From the NCBI RefSeq assembly GCF_030815485.1, contig NZ_JAUSWV010000002.1, forward strand, positions 3,162,001 to 3,226,000: 64,000 nt of DNA, given 5' to 3'. Position 1 is the first letter of the stretch, and every line of letters begins with the position of its first letter. A program made the translations under genes and the position numbers. Of the stretch, positions 24,621 through 32,823 are shown piece after piece. The notes under the pieces are model-generated. The model saw only the letters and a program-made list of their open reading frames with translations, was not told where the DNA came from and did no database searches. The DNA comes from Streptomyces rishiriensis (lineage in GTDB: Bacteria; Actinomycetota; Actinomycetes; Streptomycetales; Streptomycetaceae).

Positions 24621-26306
24621 TCAGGAGAGATGCGTGGGCGCGAACATCCGCAGCACCGCCGGGAGGAGGATCACCGAGGGGCCGGGCGTGGACAGGGCCT
24701 TCGTCAGGTCCGCCTGCAGGGTCTCCGGCGACGTCCGCACCCCCGGCACCCCGAAGGACTCCGCCAGGGCCACGTAGTCCGGCCGGGTCAGTTCGGTGGC
24801 CGTGGGCTCACCGAAGGCGTCGGTCATGTACTCGCGCAGGATGCCGTAACCGCCGTCGTCGACGATCAGCCAGGTCACGTCCAGGTCGTACTGCCTGGCC
24901 GTCGCCAGCTCCGCGATCGAGTACAGGGCGCCGCCGTCACCCGATACCGCCAGCACCGGACGGGTCGGGTCGGCCGCCGCCGCGCCCAGCGCCGCCGGGA
25001 AGCCGTATCCCAGGCCGCCCGCGCCCTGGGCCGAGTGCATGAGGTTGGGGCCCTTCGCGTCGAAGGCCGACCAGGCCCAGTACGCGAGGATCGTCATGTC
25101 CCAGAAGGACGGGGAGTCGGCCGGCAGCGCCTTGCGGACCGACGCCAGCACCTCCTGCTCCAGGGTGAGTTCCTGGGCGGCGATACGGTCGGCGACCTTC
25201 GCGAGGACCTCGCGGACGCGCTCGGCGGCCTCCGGACGCGGCCGTTCCACCACCGTCTCGAGCAGCGCCTGCAACGCCAGCCGGGCGTCCGCGTGGATGC
25301 CCAGCGCCGGATGGTTCGACTCCAGCTTCCCCAGGTCCGCCTCGATCTGGACGATCCGGCCACGCGGCTTGAACGTGTGGTAGTTGGAGGAGAGTTCGCC
25401 GAGCCCGGAGCCGACGACCAGGAGCACGTCCGCGTCCTCGAGGAAGTCCGTGGTGTGGCGGTCCTCGATCCAGGACCGGAGCGAGAGAGGGTGCGTCCAG
25501 GGGAACGCTCCCTTGCCGCCGGGCGTGGTGACCACCGGCGCCTGCAGCAGCTCCGCCAGCTGTTTCAGCTTGCCCGAGGCGTCCGACCGTACGACTCCGC
25601 CGCCCGCGATGATCGCCGGACGGTCGGCCTTCGACAGCAGGTCGGCCGCCACGGCGGTCAGTTCGGGGCGCGGCGGCAGCTCCTCGGGGAAGGCGTCGCC
25701 GCCCGTGACCACCGGGATCACTGTCCGGGCGAGCAGTACGTCCTGCGGGATCTCCACCCACACCGGGCCGTGCGGCACGCTCAGCGCCGACTTCCACGCC
25801 GCCTCGATGGCGGACGGGATCTGCGACTGGGTGCGGACCGTGTGGACCGACTTGACCACGCCACGGAACGAGGCCGCCTGGTCGGGCAGTTCGTGGAGAT
25901 AGCCGTGCCGTCCGCCGCCCAGTCCGGCCGTCGGCACCTGGCTGCCGATCGCCAGCACCGGCGCCGAGGCGGCCGCCGCCTCCTGGAGCGCCGCGAGCGA
26001 GGTCAGCGCGCCCGGGCCGGTCGACAGCAGCAGCGGCGCCGCCTCGCCGGTGATCCGGCCGTACGCGTCCGCCGCGAATCCCGCGTTGTTCTCCACCCGC
26101 AGGCCGATGTACCGCAGGGAGGAGCGGCGCAGCGCGTCGAACATGCCGAGCGCGTGCTGGCCGGGCAGTCCGAAGACGGTGGTCGCGCCGAGTCCGGCCA
26201 GGGTCTCCACGACCAGGTCCCCGCCGTTGCGGCCGGCGGGAGGGTTCAGAGCTGCCGCGGTCTGCGCTTGCGTCGGGCGGAGTACCAGGTCGTGGTCGTG
26301 AGTCAC
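24621..26306 (-). CDS. thiamine-diphosphate-dependent decarboxylase, possibly 2-ketoarginine (5-guanidino-2-oxopentanoate) decarboxylase
   Basis: 561-residue three-domain ThDP enzyme of the acetolactate synthase/benzoylformate decarboxylase family. N-terminal catalytic glutamate in GLRVENNAGFAADAYGR; central TPP_M domain (IIAGGGVVRS); C-terminal ThDP/Mg site GDGGALYSIAELATARQY...VDDGGYG (GDG plus about 26 residues, with Asp where Asn is common). GTG 26306 overlaps the agmatinase stop by four bases. That coupling is known for arginine degradation, where an AruI-like decarboxylase makes 4-guanidinobutyraldehyde and a guanidinobutyrase acts later. Substrate assignment is inference from context; other 2-oxo acids are possible. 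Confidence 0.8.
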   Translation of the reverse strand: MTHDHDLVLRPTQAQTAAALNPPAGRNGGDLVVETLAGLGATTVFGLPGQHALGMFDALRRSSLRYIGLRVENNAGFAADAYGRITGEAAPLLLSTGPGALTSLAALQEAAAASAPVLAIGSQVPTAGLGGGRHGYLHELPDQAASFRGVVKSVHTVRTQSQIPSAIEAAWKSALSVPHGPVWVEIPQDVLLARTVIPVVTGGDAFPEELPPRPELTAVAADLLSKADRPAIIAGGGVVRSDASGKLKQLAELLQAPVVTTPGGKGAFPWTHPLSLRSWIEDRHTTDFLEDADVLLVVGSGLGELSSNYHTFKPRGRIVQIEADLGKLESNHPALGIHADARLALQALLETVVERPRPEAAERVREVLAKVADRIAAQELTLEQEVLASVRKALPADSPSFWDMTILAYWAWSAFDAKGPNLMHSAQGAGGLGYGFPAALGAAAADPTRPVLAVSGDGGALYSIAELATARQYDLDVTWLIVDDGGYGILREYMTDAFGEPTATELTRPDYVALAESFGVPGVRTSPETLQADLTKALSTPGPSVILLPAVLRMFAPTHLS

Positions 26307-27271
26307 TGCGCGCGAGCCTCGGCAATCTGTCGGGACATGATCGTGGTCAGTTCGTACGCCGTGTGGGACGCGGCCACCGACGTGATCTCCGCGTGATCGT
26401 ACGCGGGGGCCACCTCGACGACGTCCGCCGAGACCAGGTTGCAGGAGGCCAGGCCGCGCAGGATCTCCAGGAGCTCGCGCGAGGTCATGCCGCCCGCCTC
26501 CGGGGTGCCGGTGCCGGGGGCGTGCGCCGGGTCGAGGCAGTCGATGTCGATGGAGATGTAGAGGGGGCGGTCGCCGATGCGCTGGCGCAGCTGGTCGGCG
26601 ACCTCGTCGGCGCCGCGCCGGTACACGTCCGCCGAGGTGACGATGCCGAAGCCCATCTTCTCGTCGTCGGTGAGGTCCTGCTTGCCGTAGAGCGGACCCC
26701 GGGTGCCGACGTGCGAGAGGGCCTCGGTGTCCAGGATGCCCTCCTCCACGGCCCGGCGGAACGGCGTGCCGTGGGTGTACTCCGCGCCGAAGTAGGTGTC
26801 CCAGGTGTCGAGGTGCGCGTCGAAGTGGAGCAGGGCCACGGGGCCGTGCTTCTTCGCGACGGAGCGCAGCAGCGGCAGTGCGATGGTGTGGTCGCCGCCC
26901 AGGGTCATCAGGCGGGCTCCGGTGCCGAGCAGGTCGTCGGCGGCCGCCTCGATCGTCTCCACGGCCTCGTGGATGTCGAACGGGTTCACCGCGATGTCGC
27001 CGCCGTCCGCCACCTGCGCGAGGGCGAAGGGGTAGGCGTCCTGCGCCGGGTTGTACGGCCGCAGCAGCCGGGACGCCTCGCGGATCGCGTTGCCGCCGAA
27101 GCGGGCGCCCGGCCGGTACGAGACACCCGAGTCGAACGGCACGCCCACCACGGCGACGTCGGCGCGGCCCACCTCGTCGAGGCGGGGCAGCCGGGCGAAG
27201 GTGGCGGGACCGGCGTACCGCGGGACGCGGGAGGAGTCGACGGGGCCGCGGGGCGTCTCGTTGCCACTCAT
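26303..27271 (-). CDS. speB: agmatinase/guanidinobutyrase (ureohydrolase family)
   Basis: 322-residue binuclear-manganese ureohydrolase that removes urea from a guanidino compound. Metal ligands are in LGGDHT (about residue 130), LLHFDAHLDTWD and SIDIDCLDPAHAPGTGTPE. Length and motifs fit agmatinase, but family members acting on 4-guanidinobutyrate look the same, and the overlap with a 2-oxo-acid decarboxylase makes guanidinobutyrase at least as likely. ATG 27271 (MSGNETPRGPV) is the only start before the conserved region. Divergent from a PucR-family regulator across 190 bases. Confidence 0.9.
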   Translation of the reverse strand: MSGNETPRGPVDSSRVPRYAGPATFARLPRLDEVGRADVAVVGVPFDSGVSYRPGARFGGNAIREASRLLRPYNPAQDAYPFALAQVADGGDIAVNPFDIHEAVETIEAAADDLLGTGARLMTLGGDHTIALPLLRSVAKKHGPVALLHFDAHLDTWDTYFGAEYTHGTPFRRAVEEGILDTEALSHVGTRGPLYGKQDLTDDEKMGFGIVTSADVYRRGADEVADQLRQRIGDRPLYISIDIDCLDPAHAPGTGTPEAGGMTSRELLEILRGLASCNLVSADVVEVAPAYDHAEITSVAASHTAYELTTIMSRQIAEARAQ

Positions 27272-27461
27272 GGTCGTGTGCCTTCTTTCCTACGTTTCGC
27301 CGCGTATGTACGGCTTCTTTTCGACTGTACCGGGGAGCCGGGACCGGTCGGACGAGCGTTCGGGCCGCAGGGTCCGCAACGACCCTAGGCGCCCGGAAGG
27401 CGGCTGCGAAGTGTACGTTTCATCCATCCGATGAGACCTCAGTGGAGGAAACGCACACCCC
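27272..27461. promoter_or_regulatory. divergent promoter region speB / pucR-like gene
   Basis: Direct repeats TACGTTTC at 27291-27298 and 27414-27421, one near each gene start, are candidate binding sites for the PucR-type regulator. A GGAGG at 27443 serves the plus-strand gene. Confidence 0.4.
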
Positions 27462-28982
27462 ATGTCCGAGCCTGCCGGTCCGCACACCCCGCTGGCCCCT
27501 TCCACCCCTCCCACCCCACCGGTCCCGCTGGCCGCCCTGCTGGCCCGCGAGGACCTCGGCCTGCGGCAGATCGCGGGGCCCGCCGATCCCGGCGTGGCGG
27601 TGCACGGGGCACACACCTCGGAGATGGCCGACCCGTACCCGTATCTGCTGGGCGGCGAACTGCTGCTGACGGCGGGCGTGCACATCCCGGAAGCGACCGG
27701 GGCGGACGGGGACACCCCCGGACGAGCGGAGCCGGGACCGGGGGACTACTTCGACGGCTACGTGTCGCGGATCGTCGCGGCGGGCGGGGCGGCCCTCGGG
27801 TTCGGGGTCGCGCCGGTGCACGACACCGTGCCGAGGGCGTTGGTCGCCGCCTGCGAGGCGTACGGGCTGCCGCTCCTGGAGGTGCCCCGGCAGACGACGT
27901 TCTCGGCCGTGGCCCGCGCGGTCTGGCAGCTGATGGAGCGGGCCCGCACCGCCGAGCTGCGCCGGGTGACGGAGGCCCAGCAGAGCCTCGCGGCCGCCGC
28001 CTCCCGCCCGGACCCGGTCCCGTCCGTCCTGCGGCAGCTCGCCCAGCGGGTCGGGGGGCGCGCGGTGCTGTACGGGCCCGAGGGGACGGAGATCGCGGGG
28101 GCGGGACGGACGTCCGCGGACGTCGCCCTGGCCGGACTCGCCCGCCTCCTGCTCTCCCGCGCCTCCGCCACCGCCACCGACATCGCCCCCGACGGGATCC
28201 ACCTCGCCGCCTACGCGCTCGGCGCCGGCCGGGGGGTCGTGCTCGGGGTGGCGGCGCCCCGGCGTGACCCCGGGGACCACACCATCGCCTCCGTCGCCGC
28301 CGTCCTGCTCTCCCTCCTCACCGGCGAACACCGGAGCGGCTCGGGAGCGGCCCGCTCGTCGGCGCTGGTACGGCTGCTGCTGGGGGCCGCCCCGGCGGAC
28401 GTGGCCCCGCTGCTGGGGGGCGAGCGGTGGCTCGTCGTGCACGCCCGGCCGGACGCGGGGGCTCCCGGCCCGGTGGCGGCCTCCGCGCTGGGCGCCGGCC
28501 TCGGATCGCCGCTGGTCGATCTCGCGCACGACGTCGTACGGGTCCTCGTCCCGGCCGAGGGCGCCTGGCGGCCACAGCCGGGCTGGACCCTCGGCGTGAG
28601 CGCGGAGGCGGCCCCCGCCGACTGGCCGGCCGCCGACGCGCAGGCGGCCCGCGCGCTGGCCCGGGCGCGCGCCACCCGCTCGACGCTCGTCCGCCACGGC
28701 TCCGGGGCCGGGCTGGCGGATCTGGTGCCCGGGGGCGAGGCCCGGGCCCACGCCCGTGCGCTCCTCGCCCCGATCGAGGCGAGCACCGCGAGCGCCGCGC
28801 TCCTCGAGACGCTGCGCACCTGGCTTTCCCTGCACGGGAGTTGGGACCGTACGGCGGTGGCCCTGGCCGTGCACCGCAACACCGTGCGGCAGCGGATCGC
28901 CCGCTGCGCCGCCCTGTCGGGGACGGACCTGGACGATCCGGATGTCCGGATGGAGCTGTGGTTCTCGCTGAAACACCACTGA
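27462..28982 (+). CDS. PucR-family transcriptional regulator
   Basis: 506-residue regulator. The N-terminal PucR domain (residues 20-150, VHGAHTSEMADPYPYLLGGELLLT) is followed by a GGDEF-like central region and a C-terminal HTH_30 helix-turn-helix (SWDRTAVALAVHRNTVRQRI). This family usually activates catabolism of purines, amino acids or guanidino compounds in response to the substrate. Its divergent position next to speB and the decarboxylase makes them the likely targets. ATG 27462 follows GGAGG at slightly long spacing. The N-terminal 20 residues are Pro/Thr-rich. Confidence 0.88.
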   Translation: MSEPAGPHTPLAPSTPPTPPVPLAALLAREDLGLRQIAGPADPGVAVHGAHTSEMADPYPYLLGGELLLTAGVHIPEATGADGDTPGRAEPGPGDYFDGYVSRIVAAGGAALGFGVAPVHDTVPRALVAACEAYGLPLLEVPRQTTFSAVARAVWQLMERARTAELRRVTEAQQSLAAAASRPDPVPSVLRQLAQRVGGRAVLYGPEGTEIAGAGRTSADVALAGLARLLLSRASATATDIAPDGIHLAAYALGAGRGVVLGVAAPRRDPGDHTIASVAAVLLSLLTGEHRSGSGAARSSALVRLLLGAAPADVAPLLGGERWLVVHARPDAGAPGPVAASALGAGLGSPLVDLAHDVVRVLVPAEGAWRPQPGWTLGVSAEAAPADWPAADAQAARALARARATRSTLVRHGSGAGLADLVPGGEARAHARALLAPIEASTASAALLETLRTWLSLHGSWDRTAVALAVHRNTVRQRIARCAALSGTDLDDPDVRMELWFSLKHH

Positions 28983-29039
28983 GTGACGCGTGTCCCAGCG
29001 TCCGGAACTGCACAGACGCGCACAGCCCGCTGCCCCACA

Positions 29040-29840
29040 ATGGAAACCATGCCGATACCCGGGACGCCCAGCCGCGCCGAACTCGTCGACCACCTCGTCA
29101 GAACCCGTATCGCCGGGGACGTCGCCACGCCCCGCGAGAACAACCTCTCCCACTACCGCCAGCTCGCGAACGGGGTCCGCAACTTCTGGCTCGGCCTGGA
29201 GCTCGGCGACCGCTGGACCGACGAGCAGGACGTGCTCGCGGTGATGGCGGAGCGGGTGGGTGTGAACGACGATCCCGAGTACCGCTACGGCCAGGACACC
29301 ATCGACCCCGAGCTGACGGTCGACGGCCTTGACCGGCTCGCGGCCCGTTTGCGCAAGGCGGCCGAGGGACGGCAGCGGGTCCTCTTCGCGACCGGCCACC
29401 CCGGCGGTCTCCTCGACGTGCACCGTGCCACCGCCGCCGCCCTGCGCGCGGCCGGCTGCGAGATCGTCGTCATCCCGGAGGGGCTCCAGACGGACGAGGG
29501 ATACGTCTGGCAGCTGGCCGACGTGGCGGTCCTCGAACACGGCGCCACGCTGTGGCACACCCACTCGGGCGAGCCGATGAAGGCCATCCTCACCGCGCTC
29601 GAACGCGAGGACCGGCCGCTGCCGGACCTGGTCGTCGCCGACCACGGCTGGGCGGGCTACGCCGGGCAGCACGGGGTCGACTCCGTCGGTTACGCGGACT
29701 GCAACGACCCGGCGCTGTTCCTCGCCGAGTCGGAGGGCACCGTCCAGGTGGCGGTCCCCCTCGACGACCACGTCGTCAGCCCGCGTCACTACGACGTGAT
29801 GACGGCGTATCTGCTGGCGGAGGCGGGCCTGACCGCGTAG
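29040..29840 (+). CDS. predicted phosphatase-like protein of actinomycetes
   Basis: 266 residues, soluble. Conserved-looking segments include PRENNLSHYRQLANGVRNFW, RVLFATGHPGGLLDVHRATA, VIPEGLQTDEGYVW, LWHTHSGEPM, VADHGWAGYAG and ADCNDPALFLAE. I recall these in Streptomyces proteins annotated simply as 'phosphatase', but I cannot place a catalytic residue with certainty; the GHPGG and DHGWAGY motifs are the best candidates for a phosphate or metal site. Two ATG codons (29040, 29049) are possible. There is no clear ribosome binding site, so the message may be leaderless. Function uncertain. Confidence 0.7.
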   Translation: METMPIPGTPSRAELVDHLVRTRIAGDVATPRENNLSHYRQLANGVRNFWLGLELGDRWTDEQDVLAVMAERVGVNDDPEYRYGQDTIDPELTVDGLDRLAARLRKAAEGRQRVLFATGHPGGLLDVHRATAAALRAAGCEIVVIPEGLQTDEGYVWQLADVAVLEHGATLWHTHSGEPMKAILTALEREDRPLPDLVVADHGWAGYAGQHGVDSVGYADCNDPALFLAESEGTVQVAVPLDDHVVSPRHYDVMTAYLLAEAGLTA

Positions 29841-29866
29841 GCGCGGGAGGGGTCCCCCCGGGGAGG

Positions 29867-29890
29867 GCGCCGCACGCGCGGGTGCGGCGC
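29867..29890. terminator. bidirectional terminator
   Basis: GCGCCGCAC pairs perfectly with GTGCGGCGC around a 6-base loop between the convergent phosphatase-like and tesB genes. Confidence 0.8.
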
Positions 29891-29896
29891 GGGTGG

Positions 29897-30769
29897 TCAG
29901 CCGCCGCGGGGGGCGCGGACCACGCCCTCCTGGATCACCGAGACGGCGAGCCGTCCGTCCCGGGTGTAGATACGGGCCTGGCCGAGGCCCCGGCCCCCGT
30001 GCGCGGACGGCGACTCCTGGTCGTACAGGAGCCACTCGTCGGCGCGGAACGGGCGGTGGAACCACATCGCGTGGTCCAGGGACGCTCCCACCACGTCACC
30101 GACCGCCCAGCCGCCGCGCCCGTGCGCGAGCAGGACCGAGTCCAGGAGCGTCATGTCGGAGACGTAGGTGGCGAGGACGACGTGCAGCAGCGGGTCGTCG
30201 GCCAGCTTGCCGTTGGCGCGGAACCAGACCTGGGAGTGCGGCTCGCGCGGTGTCCCGTAACGGCCGTAGGGCGGCTCGTCGACATAGCGCAGATCGACCG
30301 CCTCGCGGGCCTCCAGAAACCTTTCGACGACCTCGGGATCGAGGTGGGCGTAGCCGCGCAGCCGTTCCTCGGAGGTCGGCAGCGTGGCCGGGTCCGGGGC
30401 GGGCGGCATGGGGGTCTGGTGGTCGAAGCCCTCCTCGTACCGCTGGAAGGAGGCGGACAGCGCGAAGATCGGCTGTCCGTGCTGGACGGCGACGACGCGG
30501 CGCGCGGTGAAGGACCGGCCGTCGTTCATCCGGTCGACCGTGTAGACGATGGGGGCGCCCGGGTCGCCCATGCGCAGGAAGTACGCGTGCAGGGAGTGGG
30601 CGAGCCGGTCCTCGGGGACCGTCCGTCCGGCGGCGACCAGTGCCTGCGCCGCGACCTGCCCGCCGAAGACGCGCGGGACGACGGCGGACCGGGACCGGCC
30701 GCGGAAGATGTTCTCCTCGATCTGCTCGAGGTCGAGCAGATCGAGGAGATCCTGTAGTGCCTGGCTCAT
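29897..30769 (-). CDS. tesB: acyl-CoA thioesterase II
   Basis: 290-residue double hot-dog thioesterase that hydrolyses medium- and long-chain acyl-CoA. N-terminal hot dog: FRGRSRSAVVPRVFGGQVAAQAL and SLHAYFLRMGDP; C-terminal half: LLDSVLLAHGR, GASLDHAMWFHRPFRADEWLLYDQES and GLGQARIYTRDG, with the Asp of SLDHAMWFH corresponding to the catalytic Asp of E. coli TesB. It lies 36 bases downstream of an acyl-CoA dehydrogenase gene on the same strand, so both probably form a fatty-acid turnover operon. Confidence 0.93.
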   Translation of the reverse strand: MSQALQDLLDLLDLEQIEENIFRGRSRSAVVPRVFGGQVAAQALVAAGRTVPEDRLAHSLHAYFLRMGDPGAPIVYTVDRMNDGRSFTARRVVAVQHGQPIFALSASFQRYEEGFDHQTPMPPAPDPATLPTSEERLRGYAHLDPEVVERFLEAREAVDLRYVDEPPYGRYGTPREPHSQVWFRANGKLADDPLLHVVLATYVSDMTLLDSVLLAHGRGGWAVGDVVGASLDHAMWFHRPFRADEWLLYDQESPSAHGGRGLGQARIYTRDGRLAVSVIQEGVVRAPRGG

Positions 30770-30805
30770 GGCATCTAGTTGTAGCGGCCCGTAATTGCGG
30801 GCTGC

Positions 30806-31963
30806 TTACAGACCCATGTCCTTCGCGATGATCGTCTTCATGATCTCGCTGGTGCCGCCGTAGATGCGGTTGACACGGTTGTCCGCGTACAGGCGGGCGA
30901 TCGGGTACTCGTTCATGAAGCCGTAGCCGCCGTGCAGCTGGAGGCAGCGGTCGATGACCCGGTGGGCGACCTCGGTGCAGAACAGCTTGGCGCTGGCGGC
31001 CTCGGCCGGGGTCAGCTCGCCCGCGTCCAGGGCCTCCGTGGCGCGGTCGGCGACGGCCTCGGCCGCGTCCACCTCGGCCTGGCAGGCGGCCAGCTCGAAC
31101 TTGGTGTTCTGGAAGGACGCGACGGTCTGACCGAAGACGACACGGTCCTGAACGTACTGCTTGGCGAACCGGACGGCGGCCTTGGCCTGCGCGTAGGCGC
31201 CGAAGGCGATGCCCCAGCGCTCGGAGGCGAGGTTGTGGCCGAGGTAGTAGAAGCCCTTGTTCTCCTCGCCGAGCAGGTCCTCGACGGGCACCTTGACGTC
31301 GACGAACGCCAGCTCGGCGGTGTCGGAGGTCTTCAGGCCGAGCTTGTCGAGCTTGCGACCGACCGAGTAGCCCTCGGCCTTGGTGTCCACCACGAAGAGG
31401 GAGATGCCGTGACGGCGGTCCTCCTTGGTGGGCGCGGCGGTGCGGGCGCAGACAATCATGCGGTCGGCGTGCACGCCGCCGGTGATGAAGGTCTTGGCGC
31501 CGTTGAGGACGTAGTGCGTGCCGTCCTCGGAGAGCTTGGCGGTGGTCTTCATGCCCGCGAGGTCGGAGCCGGTGCCCGGCTCGGTCATCGCGATCGCCCA
31601 CATCTCCTCACCGGAGACGAACTTCGGCAGGTACTTCTTCTTCTGCTCGTCGTTGGCCAGCAGCTTGATGTAGGGCAGGCCGAGCAGCACGTGCACGCCG
31701 GAGCCGCCGAAGGAGACGCCCGCGCGGGCGGTCTCCTCGTACAGCACGGCCTCGAACTTGTAGGAGTCGATGCCCGCGCCGCCGTACTCCTCGTCGACGC
31801 GGATGCCGAAGACGCCCAGCTCGGCGAGCTTGTAGTAGAAGTCGCGCGGCGCCTGGCCGGCCGCGAACCACTCGTCGTAGACGGGGACGACCTCGGCCTC
31901 GATGAAGGCCCGGAGAGTCTCCCGGAACGCCTCGTGGTCCTCGTTGAACACCGTACGGCGCAC
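30806..31963 (-). CDS. long-chain-type acyl-CoA dehydrogenase
   Basis: 385-residue FAD enzyme for the first step of beta-oxidation. FAD/substrate motifs: AMTEPGTGSDLAGMKTTA, HYVLNGAKTFITGG, LGLKTSDTAEL and the C-terminal LQLHGGYGFMNEYP. The C-terminal motif is IYGGTSEIM, with Gly where medium-chain enzymes have the catalytic Glu. As in long-chain and isovaleryl enzymes, the base should instead be the Glu in LASERWGIA. GTG 31963 is preferred over GTG 31972 because AAGGAAGG is correctly spaced from it. A TetR-type inverted repeat sits about 100 bases upstream. Confidence 0.9.
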   Translation of the reverse strand: MRRTVFNEDHEAFRETLRAFIEAEVVPVYDEWFAAGQAPRDFYYKLAELGVFGIRVDEEYGGAGIDSYKFEAVLYEETARAGVSFGGSGVHVLLGLPYIKLLANDEQKKKYLPKFVSGEEMWAIAMTEPGTGSDLAGMKTTAKLSEDGTHYVLNGAKTFITGGVHADRMIVCARTAAPTKEDRRHGISLFVVDTKAEGYSVGRKLDKLGLKTSDTAELAFVDVKVPVEDLLGEENKGFYYLGHNLASERWGIAFGAYAQAKAAVRFAKQYVQDRVVFGQTVASFQNTKFELAACQAEVDAAEAVADRATEALDAGELTPAEAASAKLFCTEVAHRVIDRCLQLHGGYGFMNEYPIARLYADNRVNRIYGGTSEIMKTIIAKDMGL

Positions 31964-32059
31964 CGCCGCCACCCTTCCTTGCGCCTAAACCGGCGCCGCT
32001 CTCGCGTACCTGGTTGCTCGCCGTCGGGGTGCTCAATTGATGGTTGCGGCCCTCATTGG

Positions 32060-32075
32060 CTAAGCGCTTGCTCAG
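32060..32075 (-). promoter_or_regulatory. TetR-type operator upstream of the acyl-CoA dehydrogenase-tesB operon
   Basis: CTAAGCGCTTGCTCAG: the arms CTAAGC and GCTCAG are inverted with one mismatch around GCTT. The position about 95 bases before the start fits a repressor site in the promoter. Its sequence differs from the sites at 32750 and 32778, so a different regulator may bind. Confidence 0.55.
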
Positions 32076-32133
32076 AGAACAACCGTACCGGCGAGTACGA
32101 AGAGCGTCCAGGGTGGGGCGGGGGTAACGCTCG

Positions 32134-32727
32134 TCACTCCCCGGCCGCCGCGAAGGCCCCCCTGGCCATCCGGTGCAGCAGCGCCGCCGTGGCCGCACGG
32201 CCCGGCAGGGAACCCGGTCGGCCGAGGTGCGGGGTGGAGTTCAGCAGACCGAAGACGGAGTGCACCGCCGAGCGGGCGGCCGGCTCGGCGAGGCCCGGAT
32301 ACACGGCGCGCAGGGCCTCCACCCACAGCTCGACGTACTGCCGCTGGAGCTGGCGGACCAGCTTGCGGTCGCTGTCACGGAGGCGGTCCAGCTCACGGTC
32401 GTGCAGGGTGATCAGGGGACGGTCGTCGAGGGCGAAGTCGATGTGGCCCTCGACGAGCGAGTCGAGGAACGCCTCGGGCGGCACGCCGTCGGCTTCCTGG
32501 AGCCGCCGTTTCGCACCGGTCAGCAGCCGGCCGCTGATGCCGACCAGAAGCTCGGCGAGCATCGCGTCCTTGCCGGGGAAGTGCCGGTAGAGCCCCGGCC
32601 CGCTGATGCCGACGGCGGCGCCTATCTCGTCCACCCCGACGCCGTGGAACCCGCGCTCGGCGAACAGCCGCGCGGCCTCCCTGAGGATCTGCTCGCGACG
32701 GGTGGGGGCGTCGGTTCTCGTGGCCAT
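32134..32727 (-). CDS. TetR-family repressor, likely of the leucine-degradation operon
   Basis: 197 residues. N-terminal TetR HTH (REQILREAARLFAERGFHGV, then DEIGAAVGISGPGLYRHF) and an all-helical ligand domain. ATG 32727 has no competing start. It diverges from the methylcrotonyl-CoA carboxylase operon, and the 96-base gap contains two 16-base palindromes of the same type, the classic layout for a TetR repressor controlling itself and the divergent operon. The ligand is probably an acyl-CoA; this is inferred from context. Confidence 0.9.
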   Translation of the reverse strand: MATRTDAPTRREQILREAARLFAERGFHGVGVDEIGAAVGISGPGLYRHFPGKDAMLAELLVGISGRLLTGAKRRLQEADGVPPEAFLDSLVEGHIDFALDDRPLITLHDRELDRLRDSDRKLVRQLQRQYVELWVEALRAVYPGLAEPAARSAVHSVFGLLNSTPHLGRPGSLPGRAATAALLHRMARGAFAAAGE

Positions 32728-32749
32728 GCAGACGATTCTAGACAGGGAG

Positions 32750-32765
32750 GTTAGCGGTCGTTAAC
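32750..32765. promoter_or_regulatory. palindromic TetR operator 1
   Basis: GTTAGCGGTCGTTAAC, a near-perfect 16-base palindrome of the form GTTARCGNNCGTTAAC, 23 bases from the tetR start. Confidence 0.75.
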
Positions 32766-32777
32766 CTGATGGAAATG

Positions 32778-32793
32778 GTTAACGCTCATTAAC
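32778..32793. promoter_or_regulatory. palindromic TetR operator 2
   Basis: GTTAACGCTCATTAAC, the second copy, centred 28 bases from operator 1 and 30 bases before the carboxylase start. Spacing close to three helical turns suggests two dimers on one face. Confidence 0.75.
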
Positions 32794-32823
32794 AGTCGAT
32801 CACTGGGTGAGGGGACCGCAAGG

